Source of the DNA: Terripilifer ovatus
Lineage (GTDB): Bacteria; Pseudomonadota; Alphaproteobacteria; Rhizobiales; Beijerinckiaceae
Assembly (NCBI GenBank): GCA_029222685.1
Contig: JARHVB010000025.1
Span: 93,394 to 157,393 of the forward strand
Length of the DNA: 64,000 bases
Reading direction: 5' to 3'
Under the pieces are notes generated by a model. That model ran no database searches. It worked only from the letters and a program-made list of their open reading frames with translations, and was not told the DNA's origin. Both the position numbers and the translations under genes were made by a program. Numbering within the stretch: position 1 is the first letter of the stretch; each line of letters begins with the position of its first letter. Shown piece by piece: positions 26,736 through 36,600 of the stretch.

Positions 26736-26797
26736 TCCGGCCATCGGGCGACGCGAACGATCGCCCTGTGAGGCCGCGGAGCAAGGGAGGAAGCACG

Positions 26798-27634
26798 GTG
26801 CGCTACGAAACAGTGCTGGTTGAGGTGAAGGACAAGATCGCCAAGGTGATCATGAATCGTCCCCAGGCCAAGAATGCGATGAACCCGCAACTGGTGCAGG
26901 ACATGGCGCAGGTGCTGGAAGACCTGCGTTATGAGGACGATGTCAAAGTGCTCGTCCTGACCGGCGCCGGCGACGCTTTCTGCGCCGGCATGGATCTCAA
27001 GCAGTTCTTCTACGAGCTGAAAGGCAAGAAGCCGAAGGAATACGATCGCATCTTCCGGCTGCTGCAGGACTGGCGCGGGCGCACCCTGCGCTTCTATCCC
27101 AAGCCGACGATCGCCATGATCAACGGCTATTGCTTCGGCGGCGCCTTTCCCAATGTCGAGTGCTGCGATCTCGCCATCGCCGCCGACGAGGCGCAGTTCG
27201 GCTTGTCCGAAATCAACTTCGGGCTTTTCCCCGGCGGACAGGTTTCCAAATCGCTGGCCAATCTGTTCCGCCCGCGCGATGCCCTGCTCTACGGCATGAC
27301 CGGCCGGCGCTTCGACGGCAGGAAGGCCGCCGAGATCGGCTTCGTGAACTATTCGGTGCCGCTTGCCAATCTTGAAAAAGAGGTCATGGACCTGGCGCGC
27401 GAGATCGCCGGCAAGGATGCCGATGCCCTGCGCGCCACCAAGGACGCCTATCGCCACTCCCTCGACATGGGCTGGGAGGCCGCCATCAACTACAGCGCCG
27501 CCAAGGAAAACGAACTCTACCTGCTGCAGAAGGGCGCCTGGGTCGAGAGCGGCATCGGCGACTTCATGAAGGGCCTCTACAAGCCCGGACTGGGCGGGCA
27601 TGAGGACGTGCGATCGCAGCCCCCCGGCGAGTGA
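26798..27634 (+). CDS. Enoyl-CoA hydratase/isomerase, hydroxycinnamoyl-CoA hydratase-lyase-like
   Basis: A 278-residue crotonase-fold enzyme. GTG start at 26798 with the ribosome site GGGAGG just upstream. Visible are VIMNRPQAKNAMNP, VLVLTGAGDAFCAGMDLKQFF (oxyanion hole and CoA site), PKPTIAMINGYCFGGAFP, and FGLSEINFGLFPGG, whose Glu matches the catalytic Glu of p-hydroxycinnamoyl-CoA hydratase/lyase (feruloyl-CoA to vanillin) in pseudomonads. The whole pattern resembles that subfamily more than generic hydratases, but the side-chain-cleaving activity is inference. First gene of an operon with an acyl-CoA dehydrogenase (10 bp on) and a CoA-transferase. Confidence 0.82.
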   Translation: MRYETVLVEVKDKIAKVIMNRPQAKNAMNPQLVQDMAQVLEDLRYEDDVKVLVLTGAGDAFCAGMDLKQFFYELKGKKPKEYDRIFRLLQDWRGRTLRFYPKPTIAMINGYCFGGAFPNVECCDLAIAADEAQFGLSEINFGLFPGGQVSKSLANLFRPRDALLYGMTGRRFDGRKAAEIGFVNYSVPLANLEKEVMDLAREIAGKDADALRATKDAYRHSLDMGWEAAINYSAAKENELYLLQKGAWVESGIGDFMKGLYKPGLGGHEDVRSQPPGE

Positions 27635-27643
27635 GACCGTCCC

Positions 27644-28798
27644 ATGGACTTCCGATTGACCGAGGAACAGATCATCCTGCGCGACAGCACGCGCCGGATG
27701 ATGGATCGCCACGCCACGCCCGATTACATCCGCCGCCTCGACCGCGAAGACGCCTATCCCGAAGACCTCTACGCCCAATGGGTGGAGATGGGCCTCCTCA
27801 GGCTGCCCTTCGCAGAAGAATTCGGCGGCCTGTCTGGTGACGGCATCGATCTCATCCTCGTTGCCGAGGAGCTCGCAGCCAAGAGCTATGACTTCTTCAG
27901 CGCCTTCGGCGCCAGCATCTTCTGCGGGCTCAACGTCGTCAGGCACGGAACGGATGAGCAAAAACAACTCTGGATTCCGCCGCTGCTGGCAGGCAAGATC
28001 AAGATGTCCATTTCCATGTCGGAGCCCGATGCGGGTTCGGACGTCGGCGCCATGCGCTGCAGCGCCGTGCGTGACGGCTCGGACTGGATCATCAACGGAC
28101 AGAAGGTCTGGGCCTCGGGCGCCGGCGCGCGCAACAACGTCATCAATCTCTACGTTCGCACCGATCCGAACGCGCCCCATCGCTCGGCGCTCTCGCTCTT
28201 TCTCGTGCCCAATGACCTGCCCGGCATTACCCTGCGCAAGCTCGACATGCTCGGCCGCCGCTGCGTCGGCACGTATGAAATCTTCTTCGACAATGTCCGC
28301 GTGCCGGCCGACAATCTTATCGGCCAGGCGGGGCACGGCTGGCAGTGCATGCTGTCGGGCCTGCAGATCGAGCGCGTGACGGCGGCGGCCGGCTATTGCG
28401 GCGGCGCCCGCTCCGCCTTCGAACTGGCGCTTGACTACGCCAAGGAGCGCAAGCAGTTCGGCCGCGCCATCGGCACCAATCAGGTGATCGCCCACATGCT
28501 TGCCGATCTGCAGGCCGAGATCGAGGTGGCGCGCACCATGGTCTGGCGTGCGGGCTGGGCCATGGGGCAAGGTGACCCCGATGCGCTGCGGCTCATCACC
28601 ATCGCCAAGCTGGTTGCCTCCGAAACCTATGTGAAGGCGGCGAACTGCGGCATGCAGGTGTTCGGCGGCGCCGGCTACAACATGGAATACGACATGCAGC
28701 GCCACTTCCGCGATTCACGCAGTTGCACGATCGCCGCCGGCACATCGCAGATGCAGCGCAACCTCCTGTCCGGCCTGATGGGCCTGAAGGTCCATTGA
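27644..28798 (+). CDS. Acyl-CoA dehydrogenase
   Basis: A 384-residue flavoenzyme of the acyl-CoA dehydrogenase superfamily, oxidising the alpha-beta bond of an acyl-CoA with electrons passed to ETF. It begins DFRLTEEQIILRDSTRRMMDRH, contains SMSEPDAGSDVGAM (FAD/substrate loop), FGRAIGTNQVIAHMLADL and the FGGAGYNMEYDMQRHFRDSR motif near the C-terminus. It starts 10 bp after the hydratase-like gene and ends 15 bp before the CoA-transferase gene, so the three are one operon. Chain length or aromatic preference is not evident. Confidence 0.9.
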   Translation: MDFRLTEEQIILRDSTRRMMDRHATPDYIRRLDREDAYPEDLYAQWVEMGLLRLPFAEEFGGLSGDGIDLILVAEELAAKSYDFFSAFGASIFCGLNVVRHGTDEQKQLWIPPLLAGKIKMSISMSEPDAGSDVGAMRCSAVRDGSDWIINGQKVWASGAGARNNVINLYVRTDPNAPHRSALSLFLVPNDLPGITLRKLDMLGRRCVGTYEIFFDNVRVPADNLIGQAGHGWQCMLSGLQIERVTAAAGYCGGARSAFELALDYAKERKQFGRAIGTNQVIAHMLADLQAEIEVARTMVWRAGWAMGQGDPDALRLITIAKLVASETYVKAANCGMQVFGGAGYNMEYDMQRHFRDSRSCTIAAGTSQMQRNLLSGLMGLKVH

Positions 28799-28813
28799 CA
28801 TGCGGGTTTTTAA

Positions 28814-29980
28814 ATGAGGGTTCTGCAGGACATCCGCATTCTCGACCTGGGCAGCTTCATCACCGGACCTTTCGCGGCGATGCTGCTGGCCGAACTCGGC
28901 GCCGATGTCGTCAAGGTCGAATGGCCGGGCAAGGGCGACAAATTCCGCGCCGCCGGCGGAGGCCTCTTCAGCCCGCAGTTTCAGGCTCACAACCGCCACA
29001 AGCGCTCGATCGCCCTCGACTATTCAACCCCTGTGGGGCGCGACGTGCTGCTGCGGCTGGTGCGTCAATGCGATGTCGTCATCAGCAATTCGCGTCCCGG
29101 CGTCATGGAAAAACTGAAGGCCACCTGGGACGATCTGCGCGAGATCAATCCACGCCTGATCTATTGCTCGATCACCGGCTTTGGCCGCGACGGTCCCTAT
29201 GCCAACCGCCCGGCCTTCGACAATGTCGGCCAGGCGCTGTCCGGCTGGATGAGCCGCCATCGCCGCGGCGACGATCCGCGCGTCGCCGGCCCCGCCATCG
29301 CAGACCCGATCACCAGCTATTACGCCGCCATCGGCATTTTGGGCGCGCTGCATGATCGCGACCGCACGGGGCAAGGCCGGCATGTCGAAGTCAACCTGAT
29401 CGAATCGATGATCGGCCTGGCGGTGGAGCCCATCGCCTCTTACTTCGCGCGCCGCGAGCCAATCCCGGTCTACGAACGCGCTGCGACCTCGCAGGCCTAT
29501 AATCTCACCTGCCGCGACGGGCGCCGCATCGGACTTCACGCATCGATGCTCGACAAGTTCTTCTTCCAGCTTTGCAGGGCCGTCGATCATCCCGAGTGGA
29601 TCGACGACTATCCGACGCGCGAGCACAGGATTTCCCAATACGAACAGATTGCAGAACGCCTCAGCCAGGTCTTCGCGACCCGCGACCGGGAGGAATGGAT
29701 CAGACGGCTTGAAGAAGCCGTCGTTCCTTTCGCGCCGGAGAACGAGTTGCAGGATCTCGAGGGCGATCCGCAGATCCGCCATCTCGACGTCTTCTACGAG
29801 ATCGATCATCCCAGGCATGGGAAGCTGAAGGCGCCGCGGCGGCCGATCCGGATCGGCGGCAGCCGCGAAATCACGCCGAAGCCGCCGCCCGAAGTCGGCG
29901 AGCACACGGACGTCATTCTCAACGAACTGGGCCTGTCGCCCGCCGAGATCGCATCCCTGCGGGAGCGCATGATCGTGTGA
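28814..29980 (+). CDS. CaiB/BaiF family class III CoA-transferase
   Basis: A 388-residue CoA-transferase that moves CoA between carboxylates, providing the acyl-CoA substrate for the dehydrogenase and hydratase beside it. Typical segments are RVLQDIRILDLGSFITGPFA, LAELGADVVKVEWPGKGD, ALDYSTPVGRDVLLRL, NPRLIYCSITGFGRDGPY and GQGRHVEVNLIESMIGLA. It is the third gene of the IclR-linked operon. Such a CoA-transferase suggests that the pathway activates its acid substrate without ATP. The donor CoA ester is unknown. Confidence 0.9.
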   Translation: MRVLQDIRILDLGSFITGPFAAMLLAELGADVVKVEWPGKGDKFRAAGGGLFSPQFQAHNRHKRSIALDYSTPVGRDVLLRLVRQCDVVISNSRPGVMEKLKATWDDLREINPRLIYCSITGFGRDGPYANRPAFDNVGQALSGWMSRHRRGDDPRVAGPAIADPITSYYAAIGILGALHDRDRTGQGRHVEVNLIESMIGLAVEPIASYFARREPIPVYERAATSQAYNLTCRDGRRIGLHASMLDKFFFQLCRAVDHPEWIDDYPTREHRISQYEQIAERLSQVFATRDREEWIRRLEEAVVPFAPENELQDLEGDPQIRHLDVFYEIDHPRHGKLKAPRRPIRIGGSREITPKPPPEVGEHTDVILNELGLSPAEIASLRERMIV

Positions 29981-30041
29981 CGGGAAGCAGCAACGCGTTC
30001 AAGAAGCAGCACATGGCAAGAAAAGCATTGGGGAGGGACAT

Positions 30042-31028
30042 ATGGCATTGGATCGCATCGCAATCGATCGCAGAACGTTCACGCTCGGGCTTGCTTCAAG
30101 CCTTGCCGGCGGAAGCCTCGCGCGTGCGCAGACATTTCCGTCGCAGACCATCCGCATCATCAATCCCAATGCACCCGGCGGCGTCAACGACGTTCTGGCG
30201 CGTCTCTACGCCAACGAGTTCCAGACGATCTTCGGCAAGCCGTGCATCGTCGAGAACCGGCCCGGCGCCGGCGGCGACATCGGCTTTGAAGCCGTGTCGC
30301 GGGCCGATCCCGATGGCCATACCTTGCTGATGGGCTCGATCTCTCTGACGGTGAAGCCGGCCATCACAGCCAATCTCAAGCTCGATCCGCGCAAGGATCT
30401 CAAATCGATCGCGCGTGTCGCCAGCCAGCCGATGGTGATCGTGCTGCGCCCCGACTTTCCGGCAGACACGCTCGACGGCTTCATCAAGCTGGCGAGAGAA
30501 AATCCCGGCAAGTACAGCTACGGCACGCCGGGCCATGGAACACCGCAGCACTTCGGCACCGAGATGCTCTGTTCCGAGGCGGGCATCAGGATGAAACATG
30601 TTCCCTATCGTGGCGCCGCACCCGCCATGATGGACCTGTCTTCAAGCCACATCGACTTCTACTACGGCACCGAGACAAGCGCCGGTGGCCTGATCAAGGA
30701 AGGCAAGATGAAGGCCGTTGCCGGCACCGGCCTGAAACGCCTGTCGATGTTTCCGGAGATCAAAAATCTGGTCGAACTCGGCTATCCGAAGTCGGTCATC
30801 GAAATCTGGTACGGCGTCTTCGGGCCGCCGGCTCTGCCGGCAGCCATCACCGACCAGATCGTCTCCGCCCTGAGGAAGATCGATGCCTCGCCGGACTACA
30901 AAGCAAAGCTCACCGAACTCGCCATCCTCAATTCCCTCAGCACGCCTGATGAGTTGAGCAGGCAGCTTGAGGTCGAGATCGCCCAGTGGCAGAGCGTCGC
31001 CGCGGCAGCCGGCATCAAGCCGGAATAG
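30042..31028 (+). CDS. Bug-type substrate-binding protein with Tat signal
   Basis: A 328-residue binding protein of the Bug/TctC family. The N-terminus has a twin-arginine motif (DRRTFTLGLASSLAGG), so export through Tat is likely, which is not the rule for this family. The mature part shows TIRIINPNAPGGVNDVLAR, the MKHVPYRGAAPAM motif and a C-terminal helix. It follows the CoA-transferase by 61 bp and probably belongs to the same transcription unit, suggesting that it takes up the carboxylate which that operon degrades. No TctA/B genes are nearby. Confidence 0.85.
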   Translation: MALDRIAIDRRTFTLGLASSLAGGSLARAQTFPSQTIRIINPNAPGGVNDVLARLYANEFQTIFGKPCIVENRPGAGGDIGFEAVSRADPDGHTLLMGSISLTVKPAITANLKLDPRKDLKSIARVASQPMVIVLRPDFPADTLDGFIKLARENPGKYSYGTPGHGTPQHFGTEMLCSEAGIRMKHVPYRGAAPAMMDLSSSHIDFYYGTETSAGGLIKEGKMKAVAGTGLKRLSMFPEIKNLVELGYPKSVIEIWYGVFGPPALPAAITDQIVSALRKIDASPDYKAKLTELAILNSLSTPDELSRQLEVEIAQWQSVAAAAGIKPE

Positions 31029-31050
31029 GATGGCCGAAGCCTGGCGCGGC

Positions 31051-31154
31051 TGTCATCCCCACGCCCGCGAAAGCGGGTGAGCGGGCTTCAGAAACCAGGT
31101 GACGTCGCATTGCCCTGGATTCCCGCTCTGCGCTTCGCTTGGCGGGAATGACAC
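31051..31154. repeat. Intergenic repeat family B
   Basis: An inverted-repeat element with ends TGTCATCCCCAC and GGCGGGAATGACAC and an internal CTGGATTCCCGCTCTGCG. It lies between two convergent genes and may act as a bidirectional hairpin. Related copies occur at 19390-19770, 39817, 60399, 62635 and (cut) 63874. Confidence 0.85.
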
Positions 31155-31168
31155 CAGGGTCGAATCTC

Positions 31169-32254
<1,086 letters not shown>

Positions 32255-32367
32255 TCATTGGCACGAAGCCCAACGGCCTCTCAAGCCGAAAAACAGAAAC
32301 GATAACTGTCCGGAAAGCGGCTGCTGCTGGCGCAGACCTATTTCAACGGAATAATTTTGTAAAGCAG

Positions 32368-32398
32368 ATTTAAATACATATATTTTATGTATTTAAAT
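32368..32398. promoter_or_regulatory. AT-rich perfect palindrome upstream of the ferredoxin reductase gene
   Basis: Arms ATTTAAATACAT (32368-32379) and ATGTATTTAAAT (32387-32398) are exact inverted copies separated by 7 bp. In this GC-rich genome such an AT-only 31-bp palindrome is conspicuous. It lies 159 bp before the start of the reductase gene (read leftwards) and after the ferredoxin stop. It is too AT-rich to be a terminator; a regulator site is the best guess. Confidence 0.55.
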
Positions 32399-32445
32399 GG
32401 ATCAGCATCCCCCGTGCGCCGTGCGCCGGGAAGCAACCGCCGCGG

Positions 32446-32823
<378 letters not shown>

Positions 32824-32906
32824 CTAAACAATCCTGGCGGATTTGGCGAGAGCTGATCGTCAGCAACAGTGCAGTATAATTCTCTTTATTATAGGGGGAC
32901 CACAGA

Positions 32907-33329
32907 TCAGGAATCCGCCAGCAGCCCCCGGATCGCCTTGCGGGCAACATCGACGGCTGCGATCAGCGCGTCGCGCGCCACCCCGATCTGGCTGTCGTCG
33001 CGGGTCGAAGCCAGCACATTTTCATAATGTTGCGCCGCATTGGCGACAATGCCGGCGCCGATCGCCCGGGCCGATCCCTTCAGCGTGTGCGAGAGGTCAT
33101 GGCGCCAGCGCCGGTCGGCACTGCCGGTATCGGCGGCCAGCCGTGCGGCAATCTGCGCGGCCTGGCGATCGAACAGTTGCAGCAGTTCGATTTCGAGCCC
33201 CCGGTCGCCGAGCGTCTGCCGGGAAAGGTGAACGAGATCGATCGGCCGGTCTGTCCCGATGCCGGATTCATTAGGCATGTTTTCAATATCGGGGCGACGC
33301 AGCGCGGAAGTATTCATTGTCTTGTCCAT
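32907..33329 (-). CDS. Histidine phosphotransfer (Hpt) domain protein
   Basis: A 140-residue single-domain phosphotransfer protein. The Hpt signature HDLSHTLKGSARAIGA places the phospho-accepting His at residue 81; flanking helices (EIELLQLFDRQAAQIAARL) fit the four-helix bundle. Such proteins relay phosphate between hybrid kinases and response regulators, and several in Rhizobiales remain unassigned. It is divergent from the giant GPR-like gene 278 bp away. No kinase or regulator is adjacent, but CckA is encoded at the left end of the window. It is not a ChpT homologue by sequence. Confidence 0.87.
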   Translation of the reverse strand: MDKTMNTSALRRPDIENMPNESGIGTDRPIDLVHLSRQTLGDRGLEIELLQLFDRQAAQIAARLAADTGSADRRWRHDLSHTLKGSARAIGAGIVANAAQHYENVLASTRDDSQIGVARDALIAAVDVARKAIRGLLADS

Positions 33330-33504
33330 TTATTGGGACCCGGCGTATCGGCAGCCTGCGGGAAGCAGAATGCTCCGGTCCGATCCATAGCCGATGAATT
33401 CAAAGCACTGAATTTCAGTGTTAGTTAAGATGGTAAAGGTCGCGTTAACGCTGTTTGGCATTCACCCGCCGGGCTGGTTTCAATCCGCGTGCGGTCGCTG
33501 TACA

Positions 33505-33519
33505 TTACTAATTGGTTAA
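33505..33519. promoter_or_regulatory. Candidate CtrA-binding site upstream of the GPR-like gene
   Basis: TTAC-N7-TTAA at 33505-33519 (TTAACCAATTAGTAA on the other strand) differs by one base from the CtrA consensus TTAA-N7-TTAA and keeps the TTAACCA half. It lies 88 bp before the GPR-like start codon and 176 bp before the divergent Hpt gene. A single near-match in a short AT-rich region can arise by chance. Confidence 0.5.
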
Positions 33520-33607
33520 TGCGTATGCGTAGAGTTCCGAGGCCCATGTGGGACCTGCGCGTGCAATCGACTGAAAAGTCGAAAAATGCGAAGCGAGAGG
33601 CATACAG

Positions 33608-36600
33608 ATGGCCACGAAACCTAAGGCTCAGGATCCCGCCGAAGCGGCTCTTTCGGCGATCGAGCAAGCCCTGAACCTCGGCGAGTTGAATTCCGACGCC
33701 CAATCCGACAGCGCGTCCAGCGCTCCTCCGGTTAACGGCGAGACGAAGGCCTCTTCCGCCCAGCCCGCCTCCAGGGACCCGGCAAAAGGTCCGAAACTCG
33801 AAACCGCAAAGCCGGAAACTGCGGCCGGCAACCCCGCCTTCAACCTTGACCATCCCGCGCGGATGCCGTCCGTCGATGAAAACGAACTCAAACTGCCGCG
33901 CGTCGAGTCGCCGGCAGCCGAGCTTGCCGGCCCGGCCGTCGCTGCCCGGGCCCCCGCCTCGCGCGCCCCCGCGGCCGACGCGCAGCCCGGCCCGCGCGCG
34001 CCGGCCAATGACGACCGCCAGTCGGTCGGCCAGATTCTCCAGTCGCTTCAGGCGCGCCCCAGCCGCACGCCGTTCACCCTGGCGCTCATTGGCTCGCTGG
34101 TCTGGCTCGCCGGCGCCGCCGCCTATCTTTATTCACTCTCCAGGGCCGGAGAATTGTCCTCGATGTCCAACGCCCATGGCGCGATTTTCGCGCTGGCGGC
34201 AGTAGGCCCGGTGCTCTTCTTCCTGATTGCCGGCATTCTCATCCGCCGCGCCCAGGAAATGCGCCTGACCGCCAACGCCATGTCGCAGGTGGTGATGCGG
34301 CTCGCCCAACCCGAAACCTTCGCCACCGAAAATGTGGTGACCTTGTCGCAGGCGATCCGCCGCGAGGTCGCCTCCATGGGCGATGGCATCGAGCGCGCCC
34401 TGGCGCGCGCCAGCGAACTCGAAACCATCATGCGGTCCGAGGTTTCCAACCTCGAGCGCTCCTACACCGACAATGAACGGCGCATCCGCTCGCTGGTCGA
34501 TGAACTCGCCTCCGAACGCGAGGCCATCGTCGGCAATGCCGAAAGAGTCCGCGTCGCCATTGCCGGGGCGCACGACAGCCTGTCGAAGGAGCTTGAATCG
34601 GCCGGCACGCTCATCGCCGATGCCGTGAACGACGCCGGTTCGCGGGTCACCAATTCGCTCGGCGCCAAGGCCGAGGAAATCAACCTGACGCTCGGACGCA
34701 CGGGCGACGACGTGACCCACCGGCTGACGACCGCCTCGGACCAGATTACCACGTCCCTGTCGGCGCTCGGCGAGAACATCGTCACCACCATCGGCAGCCA
34801 CGGCGCCAGCATCGTCACCAGCCTGACCGAGACCGGCGACAGCGTCACCTACAAGTTCACCTCGGCCTCCGACCAGATTTCCACCTCCCTGTCCGCGCTC
34901 GGCGACACCATCGGCAGCCACGGCGCCAATATCGTCGCCAGCCTGTCCCAGACCGGGGACCAGGTCACCGAAAAATTCACCGTCGCTTCCGACCAGATCT
35001 CCACCTCCCTGTCCGCGCTCGGCGAGAACATCGTCGAAACCATCGGCAGCCATGGCGCCAACATCGTCCAGAGCCTGTCCGAGACAGGCGACAGCGTGAC
35101 CTACAAGTTCACCTCGGCCTCCGACCAGATTTCCACCTCCCTGTCCGCGCTCGGTGACACCATCGGCAGCCACGGCGCCAACATCGTCCAGAGCCTGTCC
35201 GAGACAGGCGACAGCGTCACCGCAAGGTTCACCGCGGCATCCGACCAGATTTCCACGTCGCTCTCCTCTCTCGGCGAGAACATTGTCGAGACGATCGGCA
35301 GCCACGGCTCGAATATCGTCAACAGCCTGGCCTACACGGGCGACAACGTCACCCAGCAACTGACCTCGGCATCCGACCAGATCACGACCTCGCTGTCTTC
35401 ATTGAGCGAGAACATTGTCGAGCGGATCGGCAGCCACGGCTCGAATATCGTCAACAGCCTCTCCGAAACCGGTGAGGGCGTGGCGCGCCGCCTGACGGAT
35501 TCTTCCGATCAGATCTCGGCATCGCTGGCGTCCCTTGGGCAATCCGTCGTCGATCAGATCGGCGGCTACGGCGACAACATCGTCGCGCGCCTGACCGAGA
35601 CTGGCGACAGCGTCACCAGCCGCCTGACTTATTCGTCCGACCAGGTGACGCATTCGATCAATACGATCGGCGATGCAATCGTCGGTCGGATCGGTGAGCA
35701 CTCGACGAGCGTCCTGACCCATCTGACCGAAACCAGCAGTCAGTTCGCCCGCCAGTTCAGCGAGACCACGGAGCATTTGAGCGGCTCCCTGGCGCAACAG
35801 CTGAGCAGTGTCGACCAGCAGTTGAAATCCACCGGCGAAGCGCTGGTGATGGATATCGCCATTCGCGGCAAGGAAGCAGCCCAGCAGATCGAAGAGATCG
35901 GCACCAGCATCAGCGACAAGATCTCCTCTCGCAGCGAACATCTGATCGTCACCCTGGAGTCCACCGCAAACCGCATGGACGAGACCGTGAGCGTTCACGG
36001 CCCGGCCCTCGAACAGGCCTTGGCGGCGACGGGCGAGCGCATGAGCGAACTGCTGAACGAGCGCACCCAGGCAGCCTACGAACTGTTCCACAATGCCGGG
36101 CACGAAATTGCCACGCGTCTCGAACAGCACCAGGCGCTGGTGCGCGATCAGCTTGAAGCGCACACCGGCGACCTGCACAGCCGCTTTACGGTGACCGCCT
36201 CGGAAGCCATTGCCGCAGTCGCCATGCACGGCGATCGCATCAACGAATCGCTGATCGAGCGCCTCAACGCGTTCGAGCAGATGGTGCTGTCGCACGGCAA
36301 CGATCTCGCCTCGCAGATCGGCGCCCATTCGGATCGCTTCACCGGCGCGGTGAATGAGAAACTACTGGCGGTCGAAGCCGCCTTCAACGGCCATGCCGGC
36401 GTCTTCACCGAACAACTGACACAGCGCGCCGCCGAGACCGCCGAACTGCTCGGCCAGAAAGTGCGCGAGTTCGACAGCAGCGCCAACGCCCGCGCTTATG
36501 AACTGGCGCAATCGCTCGAGCACCACATCCGCAATTTCTCCGATGTCGCCGAATTGCGCACCAGCGAGCTTGCGAGCCAGATCCAGTCCGGCACCCGCGA

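Noticed and set aside
26621..28705. A 694-codon minus-strand frame opposite the catabolic operon
   Set aside because: It spans two real genes and their promoter; no ribosome site or recognisable domain.
32907..33329. ChpT phosphotransferase of the CckA relay
   Set aside because: ChpT is a dimeric histidine-kinase-like protein; this protein has a monomeric Hpt signature (HTLKGS) and is a different family.
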